A stretch of DNA of 64,000 nucleotides. Source: Mesorhizobium sp. INR15. Its GTDB lineage: Bacteria; Pseudomonadota; Alphaproteobacteria; Rhizobiales; Rhizobiaceae. Positions 15,525-24,364 of the stretch are shown piece after piece. A program made the translations under genes and the position numbers. Location: assembly GCF_015500075.1 (NCBI RefSeq), contig NZ_CP045499.1, positions 124,001 to 188,000 on the forward strand, read 5' to 3'. The notes under the pieces were generated by a model. It saw only the letters and a list, made by a program, of their open reading frames with translations. It ran no database searches and was not told where the DNA came from. How positions within the stretch are numbered: position 1 is the stretch's first letter; each line of letters begins with the position of its first letter.

Positions 15525-15794
15525 ATGTCCGACTCAGCGCCTTCCCCCGAAATGGAACGACCCGCAGGCTTTAAGTCTTCCCCAGGTGTTGAAACGCTTC
15601 CGTTTCCCACGTTGAGAGAAGCGCTGGGTCACGCCTGCAAATTGACCGCAATGTATCGCCATCCACGGGCTTTGATCATCACCGATGCCGGCATTCAGTA
15701 TGGATGGCAGCAAATCGATGAACTGACCGTGCAGTACCATATCACGAGCAATAGCCGCGAACCTGTGTCGCCTCGACGATCATCTCGCGATTGA
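15525..15794 (+). CDS. Hypothetical protein
   Basis: An 89-residue protein. The central part (LPFPTLREALGHACKLTAMY, then PRALIITDAGIQYGWQQIDE) looks like a compact alpha/beta fold that recurs in rhizobial small proteins. ATG 15525 is preceded by GCGAGGACG. No function is known. Confidence 0.5.
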   Translation: MSDSAPSPEMERPAGFKSSPGVETLPFPTLREALGHACKLTAMYRHPRALIITDAGIQYGWQQIDELTVQYHITSNSREPVSPRRSSRD

Positions 15795-15873
15795 TCGCGG
15801 CGCTCCCCAAGCCAATGGGAAGTCGCAACCTCAGCCAATCGCAAGCAGCGGTGAACGCTTATTCGCTCGAAGC

Positions 15874-16035
15874 CTACTTTTTCTTCTGGGTCGGAGCTGC
15901 CGCTTGACCGCTTTTGGCTGCAGATTTCGCATCCTTCGAATGCGCCGCAATCGCCGGCCCCGCTCCAGCCTCGTTCGCCACTTTGGTCGAGCTTCCTGGC
16001 TTTTTGCTACCACCTGTCGACTTGGTCTCTGCCAT
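15874..16035 (-). CDS. 53-residue Lys/Ala-rich small protein
   Basis: ATG 16035 follows CAGGAGGAAAGC. The product (start MAETKSTGGSKKPGSSTKVA, end QAAAPTQKKK) is basic, low-complexity and probably disordered. It begins 27 bases after the catalase stop and is therefore the last gene of the catalase operon. It resembles in composition small DNA-binding or desiccation proteins, but no family can be assigned. Confidence 0.6.
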   Translation of the reverse strand: MAETKSTGGSKKPGSSTKVANEAGAGPAIAAHSKDAKSAAKSGQAAAPTQKKK

Positions 16036-16061
16036 GCTTTCCTCCTGTGGGTGTCCGTCTA

Positions 16062-18170
16062 CTACTGTTTCACAACCGTTTCACGGGTCCAGAGGCGCAG
16101 CTGCTTGCAGGCCTCCACGAAACTGGTGACCGACTTGGCATCGTCCAACGCCATGATGCCCTCGTCCGCATCGGGTGCAACTCCAGCTTTGACCAACAGT
16201 GATCTGGCGGAAGCTGAGTATCCGATGAACTTGCAGTGCGTGAACGCGTCGGAGACAAACGCCTTGGCGGCAGCCTCCTTACACAGGCTCTCCGCGCCCG
16301 CCTCTGAAAGCAGCAGAACAACCGCGTCGAACAGCACAGACGGTCCGCCATCGATCATGTGCTTCGCCGCGATAAAGCTGCCATCCGCCGCTTTAACACC
16401 GGCAACCTTAGGCGCGATGATCTCTGCGGTGGCTCCGGCCTTGCCAAGGGCAGTCTGGAGTGCCTTCAGCAAGGACCCGTCCAAACCATCGCTGACAAGG
16501 ATGCCAACTTTGCGGCCAGCAAACGTCTCGGGCGGATTCTCTTGCATGCTCAGGGATGGAGCGGGCTTCAGATCCGCTCTGATTTTGACGGCCGCATCCG
16601 CGGGCTTGGGCAATTTGCCGATGCCCAGCTTGTCGGCCACGATTTTCGCGAGCGTCTCGTCGATGTTGAGCAGATGCGACAGGACGCGTTCCCGAATAGT
16701 CGTCGTCTCGACCTTGCTCAACTCGAATGTGATGGCCATTGCAATATGGCGTTGTTCCGTCTCGGTCTGGCTCCTGAAGAACTGCCGCGCTTGGCTGTAG
16801 TGATCGGCGAAGCTTTCGGCCCGCAGCCTGGCTTTCGGACCGGTATCGACCTCCGAGAAGGATCTAAATCCGCGCTGCGGCGACTCTCGCGGGCCGGCGC
16901 CAAATGAGTTGGGCTGATAGTTGGCCCGTCCGGTTGGGTTGCGCATGGCCATGTGGCCATCCTGCTGGAAGTGATGAAACGGGCATTTTGGCGCATTGAC
17001 GGGGATATGCGTGAAGTTTGGACCACCAAGTCGCTTCAGTTGCGTGTCCAGGTATGAGAAGTTCCGGCCTTGCAGCAGTGGATCGTTCGAGAAGTCGATG
17101 CCAGGGGGCACGTTCTGCGTCATGAACGCGACTTGCTCAGTCTCCGCGAAAAAATTGTCCGGCATGCGATCAAGGACCAGCCGCCCGACCGGGATGGCCG
17201 GCAAGATTTCCTCCGGGATGAGCTTCGTGGCATCCAGAAGATCGAAATCAAAGCCGTCGGCGAAGGCCTGATCAAACAACTGCAAACACAGCTCCCATTC
17301 AGGATAATTGCCGGCATGCACGGCGTCCCAGAGGTCTCGGCGATGGAAGTCGGGATCGGCTCCGTTGATCTTCACCGCCTCGTTCCACGTCACCGATTGC
17401 ATGCCAAGTTTCGGCTTCCAGATGAATTTGACGAAGGTCGATTCATCCGCCGCATTGAGCATGCGGAACGTATGCACCCCGAACCCCTGCATGAAGCGTA
17501 GCGAGCGCGGCAGAGCCCGATCCGACATCACCCACATGATCATATGCATGCTTTCAGGCGTCAGGGAGACGAAGTCCCAGAAAGTGTCATGCGCCGAAGC
17601 TGCCTGCGGAAAATCGCGATCTGGCTCTGGTTTCACCGAATGGATGAGGTCGGGAAACTTGATGGCATCCTGGATGAAGAACACAGGCATGTTGTTGCCG
17701 ACGATGTCCCAGTTGCCTTCCTGAGTGTAGAGTTTGACGGCAAAGCCACGGACGTCGCGCGCGAGGTCTGACGACCCCTTGCTGCCGGCCACCGTCGAAA
17801 ACCGCACAAACGCTGGGGTCTTCTCGCCAGCACGTTGGAAGATGTCCGCGCGCGTATATTTGGCGAGCGACTCGTAGGTTTCGAAATACCCGTGAGCCCC
17901 ATATCCGCGCGCATGCACCACCCGCTCGGGGATGCGCTCATGATCGAAGTGGAAAATCTTCTCGCGGAAATGAAAGTCTTCGATCAGGGTGGGTCCGCGT
18001 TCGCCAGCTTTTAGAGTGTTCTGGTCATCCGAAACCGGAACGCCGTTGGCCGTCGTCAGGACGTTCTCGTCACCATCAGCGATTTGGTGCAGCTCGCCCC
18101 CCTGCCCCCTCACAAGGGTCTGGTCATGGATTGTTGCCTGGTCTTGCTGGTTCGTCTTTTTGGTGGGCAT
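16062..18170 (-). CDS. katE: Large-subunit (clade 2) catalase
   Basis: A 702-residue monofunctional heme catalase that breaks hydrogen peroxide down to water and oxygen. The catalytic histidine is in PERVVHARGYGAHG (H86), the asparagine segment is NNMPVFFIQDAIKFPD (about 159), and the heme-ligand tyrosine is in GRNFSYLDTQLKRLGGPN. The C-terminal ~150 residues (FAGRKVGILVSDGLDG onward) form the class I glutamine-amidotransferase-like domain typical of HPII-type large catalases. The open frame extends 25 codons upstream, but ATG 18170 follows GAGAGGAAGC. It is in a leftward operon with the FAD oxidoreductase and DUF892 genes. Confidence 0.95.
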   Translation of the reverse strand: MPTKKTNQQDQATIHDQTLVRGQGGELHQIADGDENVLTTANGVPVSDDQNTLKAGERGPTLIEDFHFREKIFHFDHERIPERVVHARGYGAHGYFETYESLAKYTRADIFQRAGEKTPAFVRFSTVAGSKGSSDLARDVRGFAVKLYTQEGNWDIVGNNMPVFFIQDAIKFPDLIHSVKPEPDRDFPQAASAHDTFWDFVSLTPESMHMIMWVMSDRALPRSLRFMQGFGVHTFRMLNAADESTFVKFIWKPKLGMQSVTWNEAVKINGADPDFHRRDLWDAVHAGNYPEWELCLQLFDQAFADGFDFDLLDATKLIPEEILPAIPVGRLVLDRMPDNFFAETEQVAFMTQNVPPGIDFSNDPLLQGRNFSYLDTQLKRLGGPNFTHIPVNAPKCPFHHFQQDGHMAMRNPTGRANYQPNSFGAGPRESPQRGFRSFSEVDTGPKARLRAESFADHYSQARQFFRSQTETEQRHIAMAITFELSKVETTTIRERVLSHLLNIDETLAKIVADKLGIGKLPKPADAAVKIRADLKPAPSLSMQENPPETFAGRKVGILVSDGLDGSLLKALQTALGKAGATAEIIAPKVAGVKAADGSFIAAKHMIDGGPSVLFDAVVLLLSEAGAESLCKEAAAKAFVSDAFTHCKFIGYSASARSLLVKAGVAPDADEGIMALDDAKSVTSFVEACKQLRLWTRETVVKQ

Positions 18171-18245
18171 GTTAGCTTCCTCTCGGGGTGGCTGGACGGG
18201 ATTGCCCTTGGCGTATTGGCTTCTCGATGTCCGGCTGAGCGGCAC

Positions 18246-19454
18246 TCAGCTGAAATTGAAGAGTTTGGCGTCGCAGTCTGTCAGCCCTTCCAGGGCCGCC
18301 GTGACAAGTTCCGATGCGATCTGGGAGAATGTGATGCCGTTGCCGCCATACCCCATCACAGCGAACAGACGAGGATGTCGGGGAACCGCGCCGATGTGAG
18401 GCAGTCCGGTCTTGGTCGTGCCAAATGAACCCGCCCAGGCGAATTCAGGCGTTGTGTTAAGCTGCGGAAAAAGCACCCCCAGCTTGGCCGAGATCCTCGC
18501 GATTTTCTCGTCGATCAACTCGTCGCGGAGGGCCTCATCGGTGAACTCTTCGTCTTCGCCGCCGCATATCACGCGACCGTCGATCGTCGACCTCATATAA
18601 AGATATGGATCTGAGGCCTCCCAGATGAATGCGCCAGTCGGCCATATCGCAGCTTTCTGCGGTCGAGTGGCGATGGCCCAGGTCGAGATGATCTGGTGCT
18701 CGGCAGGCGGGACGATGTCGGTTAGTTCATAGCCCGTTGCCAGGACCACGTGCTTTGCCGTAATGGTCGGACCCTGTTTCGTATGCACCACCACCTCGTC
18801 GCGGCTATCCTTGATGGTAGTCGCCTCGGCCGGCGCATAAAACCTGGCGTTTCGCTCCAACGCCTTGAGCCATAGCCCAGCCGTCAATTTGCGCGGATCG
18901 AGAGCGAGGTTTTCATCGCTGAGGATGGCGCCAAGCCGCTCGATGCCAAATCGCTCGCGCAATTCCTTAGGCTCAATGTAGGTTGCAGCGATCCCCGCCT
19001 CCCGCCGCGCATCGACTTCTTCGTGCAGCTCGGTTGGGCCCAGCTGGTTGCCAGCGAGGTAAAGCGAAGGCGTGCTGGAGGATTTGCAGTCGATGCTCAA
19101 ATTGGCTATGCGGCCCTTGAGATTGGTCACTGCCATCCGAGATCGACGCCAAGCCTGCTGCGTGGAATCCTTGCCAATAATCTTGCTCAGCTTGATCATC
19201 GGTTGATCGATTTCGAACTGAACGAGAGCCGTCGTAGCAGGCGTAGAGCCAATCATCGCCCCTCGCCGGTCAATGCAGACGACCTCATGGCCTCGGGCCG
19301 TCAGCGCCTCGGCCATCATTGCGCCACTGATCCCCATACCAATCACAAGGATTTCGGTTTTCAGGTCACGGGAAAGCGAGGCGACTGGGACCGCAGGAGC
19401 ACGGTATGCAAACCATACCGGTCGGCCTGTGCGAAGATCAAGCTTGCGCAACAT
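18246..19454 (-). CDS. FAD-dependent oxidoreductase (DAO family)
   Basis: About 402 residues from ATG 19454 (MLRKLDLRTGRP), or 433 from a TTG at 19547. The Rossmann FAD motif is ILVIGMGISGAMMAEALTARG, with the ribose-binding acid in VVCIDRR. The DAO-family C-terminus FAVMGYGGNGITFSQIASEL is present. Relatives are glycine/D-amino-acid oxidase-like proteins without a known substrate. Lying between DUF892 and catalase, it may produce peroxide that the catalase removes; this is inference. Confidence 0.8.
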   Translation of the reverse strand: MLRKLDLRTGRPVWFAYRAPAVPVASLSRDLKTEILVIGMGISGAMMAEALTARGHEVVCIDRRGAMIGSTPATTALVQFEIDQPMIKLSKIIGKDSTQQAWRRSRMAVTNLKGRIANLSIDCKSSSTPSLYLAGNQLGPTELHEEVDARREAGIAATYIEPKELRERFGIERLGAILSDENLALDPRKLTAGLWLKALERNARFYAPAEATTIKDSRDEVVVHTKQGPTITAKHVVLATGYELTDIVPPAEHQIISTWAIATRPQKAAIWPTGAFIWEASDPYLYMRSTIDGRVICGGEDEEFTDEALRDELIDEKIARISAKLGVLFPQLNTTPEFAWAGSFGTTKTGLPHIGAVPRHPRLFAVMGYGGNGITFSQIASELVTAALEGLTDCDAKLFNFS

Positions 19455-19568
19455 ACGGGAACCCCGATAGGCGATTCTGCGCCTAGCTTCCGACGACCTG
19501 TCGGACGGATAGTCTTCATGAAATTGTTGGTGGTGACCCGCACTCAAGGGCCACCACCAAGAGATGGA

Positions 19569-20078
19569 TTAGACCGTAGCCTCGGCAGCCCTATTGACCG
19601 CAGATGTTGCGAGCTGGGTCAACGACAGGTCGGTCATCTTTTCTTCTTCAAGCGTCGCGTCCAGCAGGTTGACGGCTTCAGTCAAGCCGAGTTCTTCCGC
19701 CCAGGTGCGCATGGTCCCGTAGCGCGAAATCTCATAGTGCTCGACAGCCTGCGCCACGGCGAGCAGGCCGGCGTCCAGTGCAGGTGCTCCCTTGTATTCT
19801 TCCATGATCTCGGCGCCTTCGTCGGTGATGCCGACGATTGCGGCGCAGGTCTTGGCGGTCGGTTTCTTGCCAATTACGGCAAAAACCTTCTCGAGCCGTT
19901 CGACGTGCCCCTTGGTTTCGGTCAGGTGCTTCTCGAACGCAGCTTTAAGATCGGCGCTGTGTGCCGCCTTGGCCATTTTCGGCAAGGTCGAGACGATTTT
20001 CTTTTCGGCAAAATAGATGTCTTTCAGCGTGTCGTGAAAAAGATCGTCAAGCTTCTTCGGTGCTTTGTAAGCGCGCAT
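19569..20078 (-). CDS. Ferritin-like DUF892 (YciF-type) protein, 5' end replaced by IS66
   Basis: A 169-residue four-helix protein of the DUF892/YciF family. Ferritin-like helices carry DLFHDTLKDIYFAEKKIVST, HLTETKGHVERLEKVFAVIG and AVEHYEISRYGTMRTWAEEL with conserved E and H metal ligands. The native start MAKAP lies at 22612-22625 on the far side of IS66; the current frame begins within the IS66 end as MRAYKAPKKLDD. No ribosome site precedes this new ATG, so expression may be weak. YciF relatives are induced by osmotic and general stress. Confidence 0.85.
   Translation of the reverse strand: MRAYKAPKKLDDLFHDTLKDIYFAEKKIVSTLPKMAKAAHSADLKAAFEKHLTETKGHVERLEKVFAVIGKKPTAKTCAAIVGITDEGAEIMEEYKGAPALDAGLLAVAQAVEHYEISRYGTMRTWAEELGLTEAVNLLDATLEEEKMTDLSLTQLATSAVNRAAEATV
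20059..20066. repeat. Left 8-bp target duplication of IS66
   Basis: GGTGCTTT is repeated at 22612-22619 exactly outside the other IS end. IS66-family elements make 8-bp duplications. Confidence 0.9.
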
Positions 20079-20114
20079 TTCAGTGCACGTCGTAAAGCGG
20101 CTTGAAGCGGAGGG

Positions 20115-21710
20115 TCAGGCAGGCTGCTTTTTGAAGTTGTGGGGCAGCAGGTCCTCTATATCGGCGTTGTCGGGACGCTGCGGCAGTTCGGTTAGGACGT
20201 GGCGCAACCACGCGAAGGGTTCGACGCGGCATGCCCGACAGGTCAGCATGAGGCTGTAGATGACAGCGCTGGCCTTGGCCCCATCCACGGTATCGCTGAA
20301 GAGCCAACTCTTTCTTCCGGTTGCAAAAAGTCGGATGTCCCGCTCCAGAAGATTGTTGTCGATCGGCATCCTGCCGTCATCTGTATAGCGCGTCAGATAT
20401 TCCCATTGATTGAGTGTATAGGAGACGGCATCGCCAAGCTTGGTGTCGGGCACGACCTTTGGAGCGATTGCGTCGAGCCAGGCCTTGAGGGCGCTCAGGA
20501 CCGGGACGCTGTGTTTATGGCGAAAGCGACGCAGGTAGTCGGCCTGCGTTTCATCCCCGTCGTCCGGCTTTTCGTCCCGCGCCTGCCTTTCGATGCGGTA
20601 GAGCTGGTCGAAGAACTTGAGGGCCTGCGCCGGCGGCCCGCCGGGTTTCTTCCTTGCCTTGAGGGCTTCGACAAAGCGTCGCCTGGCATGAGCCATGCAA
20701 CCGACATGCGTGGCGCCTTTCAACGTGCGCCAGGCCGAGTAGCCGTCACTCATCAAGATGCCGCGATAATCGGCGAGGAAGGTCTGCGGGTATTCTTGCC
20801 CGCGACCGGGCTGATAATCGAACAGCACGATCGGCTGCTCGCTGTCCTCGCCGTTGCGATAGGCCCACATGTACGAGGTGCTGGTGGGGGCCTTGTCCTT
20901 TTCCTTCAGCACCTGGACCGTGGTCTCGTCGCCATGGATGACGGTCTGGGACCGGAGCCGCAGCTTCAGCGCGTCATAGACGCGAATGAGGTGCCTTTCG
21001 CTCGAGCCGATCACCCAGTGGCCCAGCGCGCCGCGGCTGACAGGAACGCCGGCACGCTCGAAGGCTTGCGCCAGACGATAGAGCGGCGTGCCATCAACAT
21101 ATTTATGAACGAGCGCGAAGGCCAGCGTCGAGGCCGTGGCGACACTGCCAGGCAAAGGCTGCGCGGGCATCGGCGCAATGACGATTGGCGTGCTGATCCC
21201 AGTGCGGTCGCAGTGCCGGCAAGCATATTTGAACCGCGCATTCTGCAAAACCTTCGCCTTCACCTCGATATGAAGCTGCTCGGTAACCAGCTCGCCCATG
21301 CGATGCATCCGGTCGCCGCAGCACGGGCAATTCTTCTGATCGTCGGCAAGGTCGTATTCGACGCGCTCGCGCGGCAGGTTCTCCGGCAGGCGTCTTCGGC
21401 CGGGTTTCTTGCCTTCCGCCTTTTCGGCCTCCGGCAATCCCGTGTTCGGCAGATCAACGCAATCCGTCCCGTCGCAGCCCTCGTCGTCCCCTTCAACCGC
21501 GTTCTTCTCCGCTTCGTTGAAGACGCGATCCATGTGCTTTTCGCTGCGCGGCGCAAAACGATGCAGCCGCGCGAGCGCCAGTTCTTCCTCAAGCTTGACG
21601 ACGCGCTGCGCAAGAGCTTCCCGCTCGGCCTTCAGCGCAGCGATTTCGGCCGCATTCGCCGCCAGAAGCGCCATCAATTCCGCAACGGTCGGGGTGCCGG
21701 CTCGATTCAT
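20115..21710 (-). CDS. tnpC: IS66-family transposase TnpC
   Basis: About 531 residues from ATG 21710 (a TTG at 21752 would add 14). N-terminal coiled coil (AALKAEREALAQRVVKLEEE), zinc-finger CPCCGDRMHRMGE and YACRHCDRTG, then the DDE_Tnp_IS66 domain with IHGDETTVQVL (first D), LMSDGYSAW (second D) and the PIDNNLLERDIR glutamate region. The C-terminal IS66 tail PFAWLRHVLTELPQRP is complete. Confidence 0.95.
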   Translation of the reverse strand: MNRAGTPTVAELMALLAANAAEIAALKAEREALAQRVVKLEEELALARLHRFAPRSEKHMDRVFNEAEKNAVEGDDEGCDGTDCVDLPNTGLPEAEKAEGKKPGRRRLPENLPRERVEYDLADDQKNCPCCGDRMHRMGELVTEQLHIEVKAKVLQNARFKYACRHCDRTGISTPIVIAPMPAQPLPGSVATASTLAFALVHKYVDGTPLYRLAQAFERAGVPVSRGALGHWVIGSSERHLIRVYDALKLRLRSQTVIHGDETTVQVLKEKDKAPTSTSYMWAYRNGEDSEQPIVLFDYQPGRGQEYPQTFLADYRGILMSDGYSAWRTLKGATHVGCMAHARRRFVEALKARKKPGGPPAQALKFFDQLYRIERQARDEKPDDGDETQADYLRRFRHKHSVPVLSALKAWLDAIAPKVVPDTKLGDAVSYTLNQWEYLTRYTDDGRMPIDNNLLERDIRLFATGRKSWLFSDTVDGAKASAVIYSLMLTCRACRVEPFAWLRHVLTELPQRPDNADIEDLLPHNFKKQPA

Positions 21711-21754
21711 CGGATTCTTGAATCTGAAGCATGCCGTAACGTCAACGGCCAAAT

Positions 21755-22108
21755 TCAGCCGACAAACTGATATTGCCGCACCGGGTGGCGGACCATCGCG
21801 TCGATATCAATGCCGTCGAGCAGCCAGTGCAATTGCTCGGCGTCAAGCGGCACCACTGTCTCCTGCCGCCGAGGCCAGCGGAACTTGTCTTCCGTCAGCG
21901 CCTTCAGCACCATCACAAAGCCCGACCGATCAAAGAATAGTAATTTCATCCGGGTGCGGCGGCGATTGCAGAAGGCGAACACCGCGCGATCGAACGGGTT
22001 GAGGCCCATCGACTGCTCGACCAGGATCGCAAGGCTGTTGATCCCCGCCCGGAAGTCGATCGGCTCCCGGTGAAGATAGACACGTAGATCATCAGCCAGC
22101 CGGAACAT
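21755..22108 (-). CDS. tnpB: IS66 accessory protein TnpB
   Basis: A 117-residue protein with the Orf2 signature: RVYLHREPIDFRAGINSLAI, then LNPFDRAVFAFCNRRRTRMK and LLFFDRSGFVMVLKAL. It overlaps the end of tnpA by 17 bases. TnpB is required for IS66 transposition but its biochemical role is not established. Confidence 0.95.
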   Translation of the reverse strand: MFRLADDLRVYLHREPIDFRAGINSLAILVEQSMGLNPFDRAVFAFCNRRRTRMKLLFFDRSGFVMVLKALTEDKFRWPRRQETVVPLDAEQLHWLLDGIDIDAMVRHPVRQYQFVG

Positions 22109-22571
22109 CGCAACGCCCCAACGCTTCGATCATCGCCGATAGAGCCTGGGCATCCGCACCTTCAAGCTCAAGCCGCACCCCGTTCGGCAGCGACGCCTTC
22201 AAGCGCACCCGTGGCGATGTCGGCCGACCCGTCGTGGCCGGCGGCCGCGCAATCGGCGCTGCCTCGACCACTGGAATAAAGGTCGACGCCGCGCAGGCCG
22301 GCAGAACCGTCAACGCGTTCTCCGCCCGCTGGTCCTGGCGCAGCTTGACCCAATTGCGCAACTGATTGGCGTTGACCCCATGCTCCAGCGCCAGCCCTGC
22401 AACCGATACCCCCGGCTCAAGGGCCGCATCGATCAAGCGTTCCTTCTCAACCGGATCAAACCGTCGCTTGCCGTTGCGAAGAACCCGCACGACCCGAAGC
22501 TGCCCTGATATTCCCGTGCCATCCAATGTCATTGTGTCCACTGTCTCCCTTGTGGACACAGACTCCCTCAC
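22092..22571 (-). CDS. tnpA: IS66 accessory protein TnpA (HTH)
   Basis: A 159-residue protein with an HTH (RRFDPVEKERLIDAALEPG, then LALEHGVNANQLRNWVK). The C-terminal VRLELEGADAQALSAMIEAL is typical of IS66 TnpA proteins. It is the first gene of the element and overlaps tnpB. Confidence 0.9.
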   Translation of the reverse strand: MRESVSTRETVDTMTLDGTGISGQLRVVRVLRNGKRRFDPVEKERLIDAALEPGVSVAGLALEHGVNANQLRNWVKLRQDQRAENALTVLPACAASTFIPVVEAAPIARPPATTGRPTSPRVRLKASLPNGVRLELEGADAQALSAMIEALGRCDVPAG

Positions 22572-22611
22572 TGCCTGATCAATGAACAGGTGCGGGGATT
22601 TGCGCGCTTAC

Positions 22612-22619
22612 GGTGCTTT
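22612..22619. repeat. Right 8-bp target duplication of IS66
   Basis: GGTGCTTT, identical to 20059-20066. Read leftward it encodes part of Lys-Ala-Pro of the DUF892 start. Confidence 0.9.
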
Positions 22620-22625
22620 GGCCAT
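22612..22625 (-). pseudogene. Severed start of the DUF892 gene
   Basis: Reading leftward from 22625, AGGAGGAAATTTACC is followed by ATG GCC AAA GCA CC, i.e. MAKAP, which is how DUF892/YciF-type proteins of rhizobia usually begin. It is joined to IS66 and stops in its first codon (TAA). Confidence 0.85.
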
Positions 22626-22652
22626 GGTAAATTTCCTCCTGCGACGACGCTC

Positions 22653-22677
22653 AACTACAGGAGGATCGTTTCGTTCC
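22653..22677 (-). promoter_or_regulatory. EcfG-like promoter of the original DUF892-FAD-catalase operon
   Basis: Leftward, GGAAC is followed after 16 bases by AGTT (consensus CGTT). It is about 28 bp from the severed ATG 22625. IS66 now separates it from the operon. Confidence 0.5.
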
Positions 22678-22953
22678 GCGCGCTTATCGAATTGCTAGAG
22701 GTTCGGGAGTGAAATCGTCAGCGCCGTCGATGCTTGTCGATCGTTGGCGCGCCCGGTCTGTATCGCGTCCAGCGCGAAGGGCTTAGCGCTTCAATCCAAG
22801 TCCTTCCAAGCAGATATCGGACAGTGCCGCCCCTCGTAGCTTACGCTCACGACTTTCCTGCAGAGGTGTCGCTTTATTGCCTTTTGGCCGGAACAAAGGT
22901 CCCCCCCGCAGATTAGGTCCTCAGCACATGTGTGCATTAAAAAGGATCACCTC

Positions 22954-23703
22954 ATGAAAGCCCGCCTACTCTTGGCCACACTGGCCACCGCGACAGCTAT
23001 GACTTTTGCCCTGCCCGCACTTGCTGCCGACAGCGCGCAGGAATTCGTCAACAAGGCCGCTGCAGGCGGTATGTTCGAGGTGGATTCGAGCAAGGTTGCC
23101 GAGAGCAAAGTCCGGGATCAGAGCGTCAAGGATTTCGCACACAAGATGATCGACGATCACGGGGCGGCCAATGCCAAACTTGAGACGATCGCCGGCGAGC
23201 AGAAGCTTACGGTTCCCAAGGAACTGGACGCCAAAAGCAAGGGTGATGTCGACACTCTGAAAAACGGCAAGGATCCGATCGACACACCCTACGTCGCGAT
23301 GCAGCGAGCCGCGCATAAGGATGCGGTGGCGTTGTTCGAGAGCTACGCCCAGGATGGCGACAACGCCGAGTTGAAGACGTTCGCTCAGCAGACGGTGCCG
23401 ACACTCAAGATGCACCAGGAGATGATCGAGAAAATCGCGGCGACTATGGACCGCCAATCGTCAAGTTCGGCGACGCCCAAGACCACCGTTGGTGACACAC
23501 CCGATCCCACCCCTCCGCTTGCCGGCGCAAACAGCTTCACGGAAGACCAGGCCAAGGACCGGATCCAGGGTGCTGGCTTCGCGGATGTGTCGAAGCTGAC
23601 CAAGGATGACCAGGGCATCTGGCGCGGCCAGGCGACCAAGGACGGCAAGAACACGACCGTCGCTCTGGACTACAAGGGCAACGTCGTTGCCGGCACGAAC
23701 TGA
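22954..23703 (+). CDS. DUF4142 periplasmic protein
   Basis: A 249-residue protein with a signal peptide (about residues 1-28, cleavage after ALAA). The DUF4142 four-helix domain covers residues 30-165 (AQEFVNKAAAGGMFEVDSSK, DFAHKMIDDHGAANAKLETI, KMHQEMIEKI). A short alpha/beta module follows (DQAKDRIQGAGFADVSKL through DYKGNVVAG), like a PepSY/BamE-type repeat. ATG 22954 follows AAGGATC. DUF4142 genes are common members of alphaproteobacterial general-stress regulons. It is followed after 24 bp by the glycine-rich stress protein. A possible GGAAC-N16-GATT lies at 22890-22914. Confidence 0.85.
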   Translation: MKARLLLATLATATAMTFALPALAADSAQEFVNKAAAGGMFEVDSSKVAESKVRDQSVKDFAHKMIDDHGAANAKLETIAGEQKLTVPKELDAKSKGDVDTLKNGKDPIDTPYVAMQRAAHKDAVALFESYAQDGDNAELKTFAQQTVPTLKMHQEMIEKIAATMDRQSSSSATPKTTVGDTPDPTPPLAGANSFTEDQAKDRIQGAGFADVSKLTKDDQGIWRGQATKDGKNTTVALDYKGNVVAGTN

Positions 23704-23727
23704 AACTGAAATCCAGGAGATCAAATC

Positions 23728-24330
23728 ATGAAAACCGTAACCGGATTGTTCGACAACTACAACGACGCTTCCGATGCCGTCGGCGAACTGGAAGCTAGCG
23801 GTGTTCCGCATTCGGACATCAGCATCGTTGCCAACAACATGGACAACCGTCACGCTGTTGACGGCTCCAAGGCGGCGGACGACGCCGCCGGAGGAGCCGG
23901 CCTCGGTGCTCTTGTCGGCGGCGCAGGCGGCCTGCTTACAGGACTTGGCCTCATGGCCATTCCAGGAGTCGGTCCTGTGGTGGCTGCCGGGTGGCTCGCT
24001 GCCACTGCGGTCGGTGCCGTTGGCGGCGCGGTGGTAGGTGGCGCGGCTGGCGGCATCGTCGGAGCCCTTACTGATTCCGGCGTTTCTGAAACGGATGCCC
24101 ATGTCTACGCCGAGGGCGTGCGCCGCGGTGGCACGTTGGTTACCGCCAAGGTCGAGGACCAATTGGTGACCGCGGCTGAGCGGATCCTCGGGCAGACGAA
24201 GTCGGTAAATCTTGAAGAACGTCGTGGCGAGTACCAGGCCGGCGGATGGACCGGCTTTGACGCCGACGCTGACGACTACACCTCGAATGACATTGGGCGT
24301 GACCGCCCACGCGATGTGAACCGGGTCTGA
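23728..24330 (+). CDS. General stress protein 17M-like, glycine-rich
   Basis: A 200-residue protein. The N-terminus MKTVTGLFDNYNDASDAVGE and SGVPHSDISIVANN match the heat-induced/GSP17M-type domain, followed by a long Gly/Ala-rich hydrophobic segment (about residues 55-115) with glycine-zipper character that may insert in membranes. The end VYAEGVRRGGTLVTAKVED is also typical. Family members are strongly stress-induced in rhizobia. The ATG follows CCAGGAGA. It is the second gene of an operon with DUF4142 and ends in a clear terminator. Confidence 0.8.
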   Translation: MKTVTGLFDNYNDASDAVGELEASGVPHSDISIVANNMDNRHAVDGSKAADDAAGGAGLGALVGGAGGLLTGLGLMAIPGVGPVVAAGWLAATAVGAVGGAVVGGAAGGIVGALTDSGVSETDAHVYAEGVRRGGTLVTAKVEDQLVTAAERILGQTKSVNLEERRGEYQAGGWTGFDADADDYTSNDIGRDRPRDVNRV

Positions 24331-24337
24331 CATACGG

Positions 24338-24364
24338 GGCCTCGCCGCCATAGGTGGCGAGGCC
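24338..24364 (+). terminator. Intrinsic terminator after the stress pair
   Basis: GGCCTCGCCGCC pairs with GGTGGCGAGGCC (one G-T pair) around a 3-base loop, 8 bases after the stop of the glycine-rich gene. CCCTT follows. Confidence 0.75.

Larger units (their letters stand above)
20067..22611 (-). mobile_element. Complete IS66-family insertion sequence
   Basis: The element is 2545 bp, begins GTAAGCGCGCA at the left and ends with the complementary sequence at the right. It carries tnpA, tnpB and tnpC reading leftward, and is flanked by GGTGCTTT duplications. It interrupts the DUF892 gene after its fifth codon. All three genes are open, so it is probably active or recently inserted. Confidence 0.95.

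Noticed and set aside
19023..20105. A 360-codon rightward open frame across the FAD oxidoreductase and DUF892 genes
   Set aside because: It is antisense to two well supported genes and has no start signal.
20199..21770. A 523-codon rightward open frame opposite tnpC
   Set aside because: Its length is a GC-rich shadow of the IS66 transposase; the product is low-complexity and matches no family.
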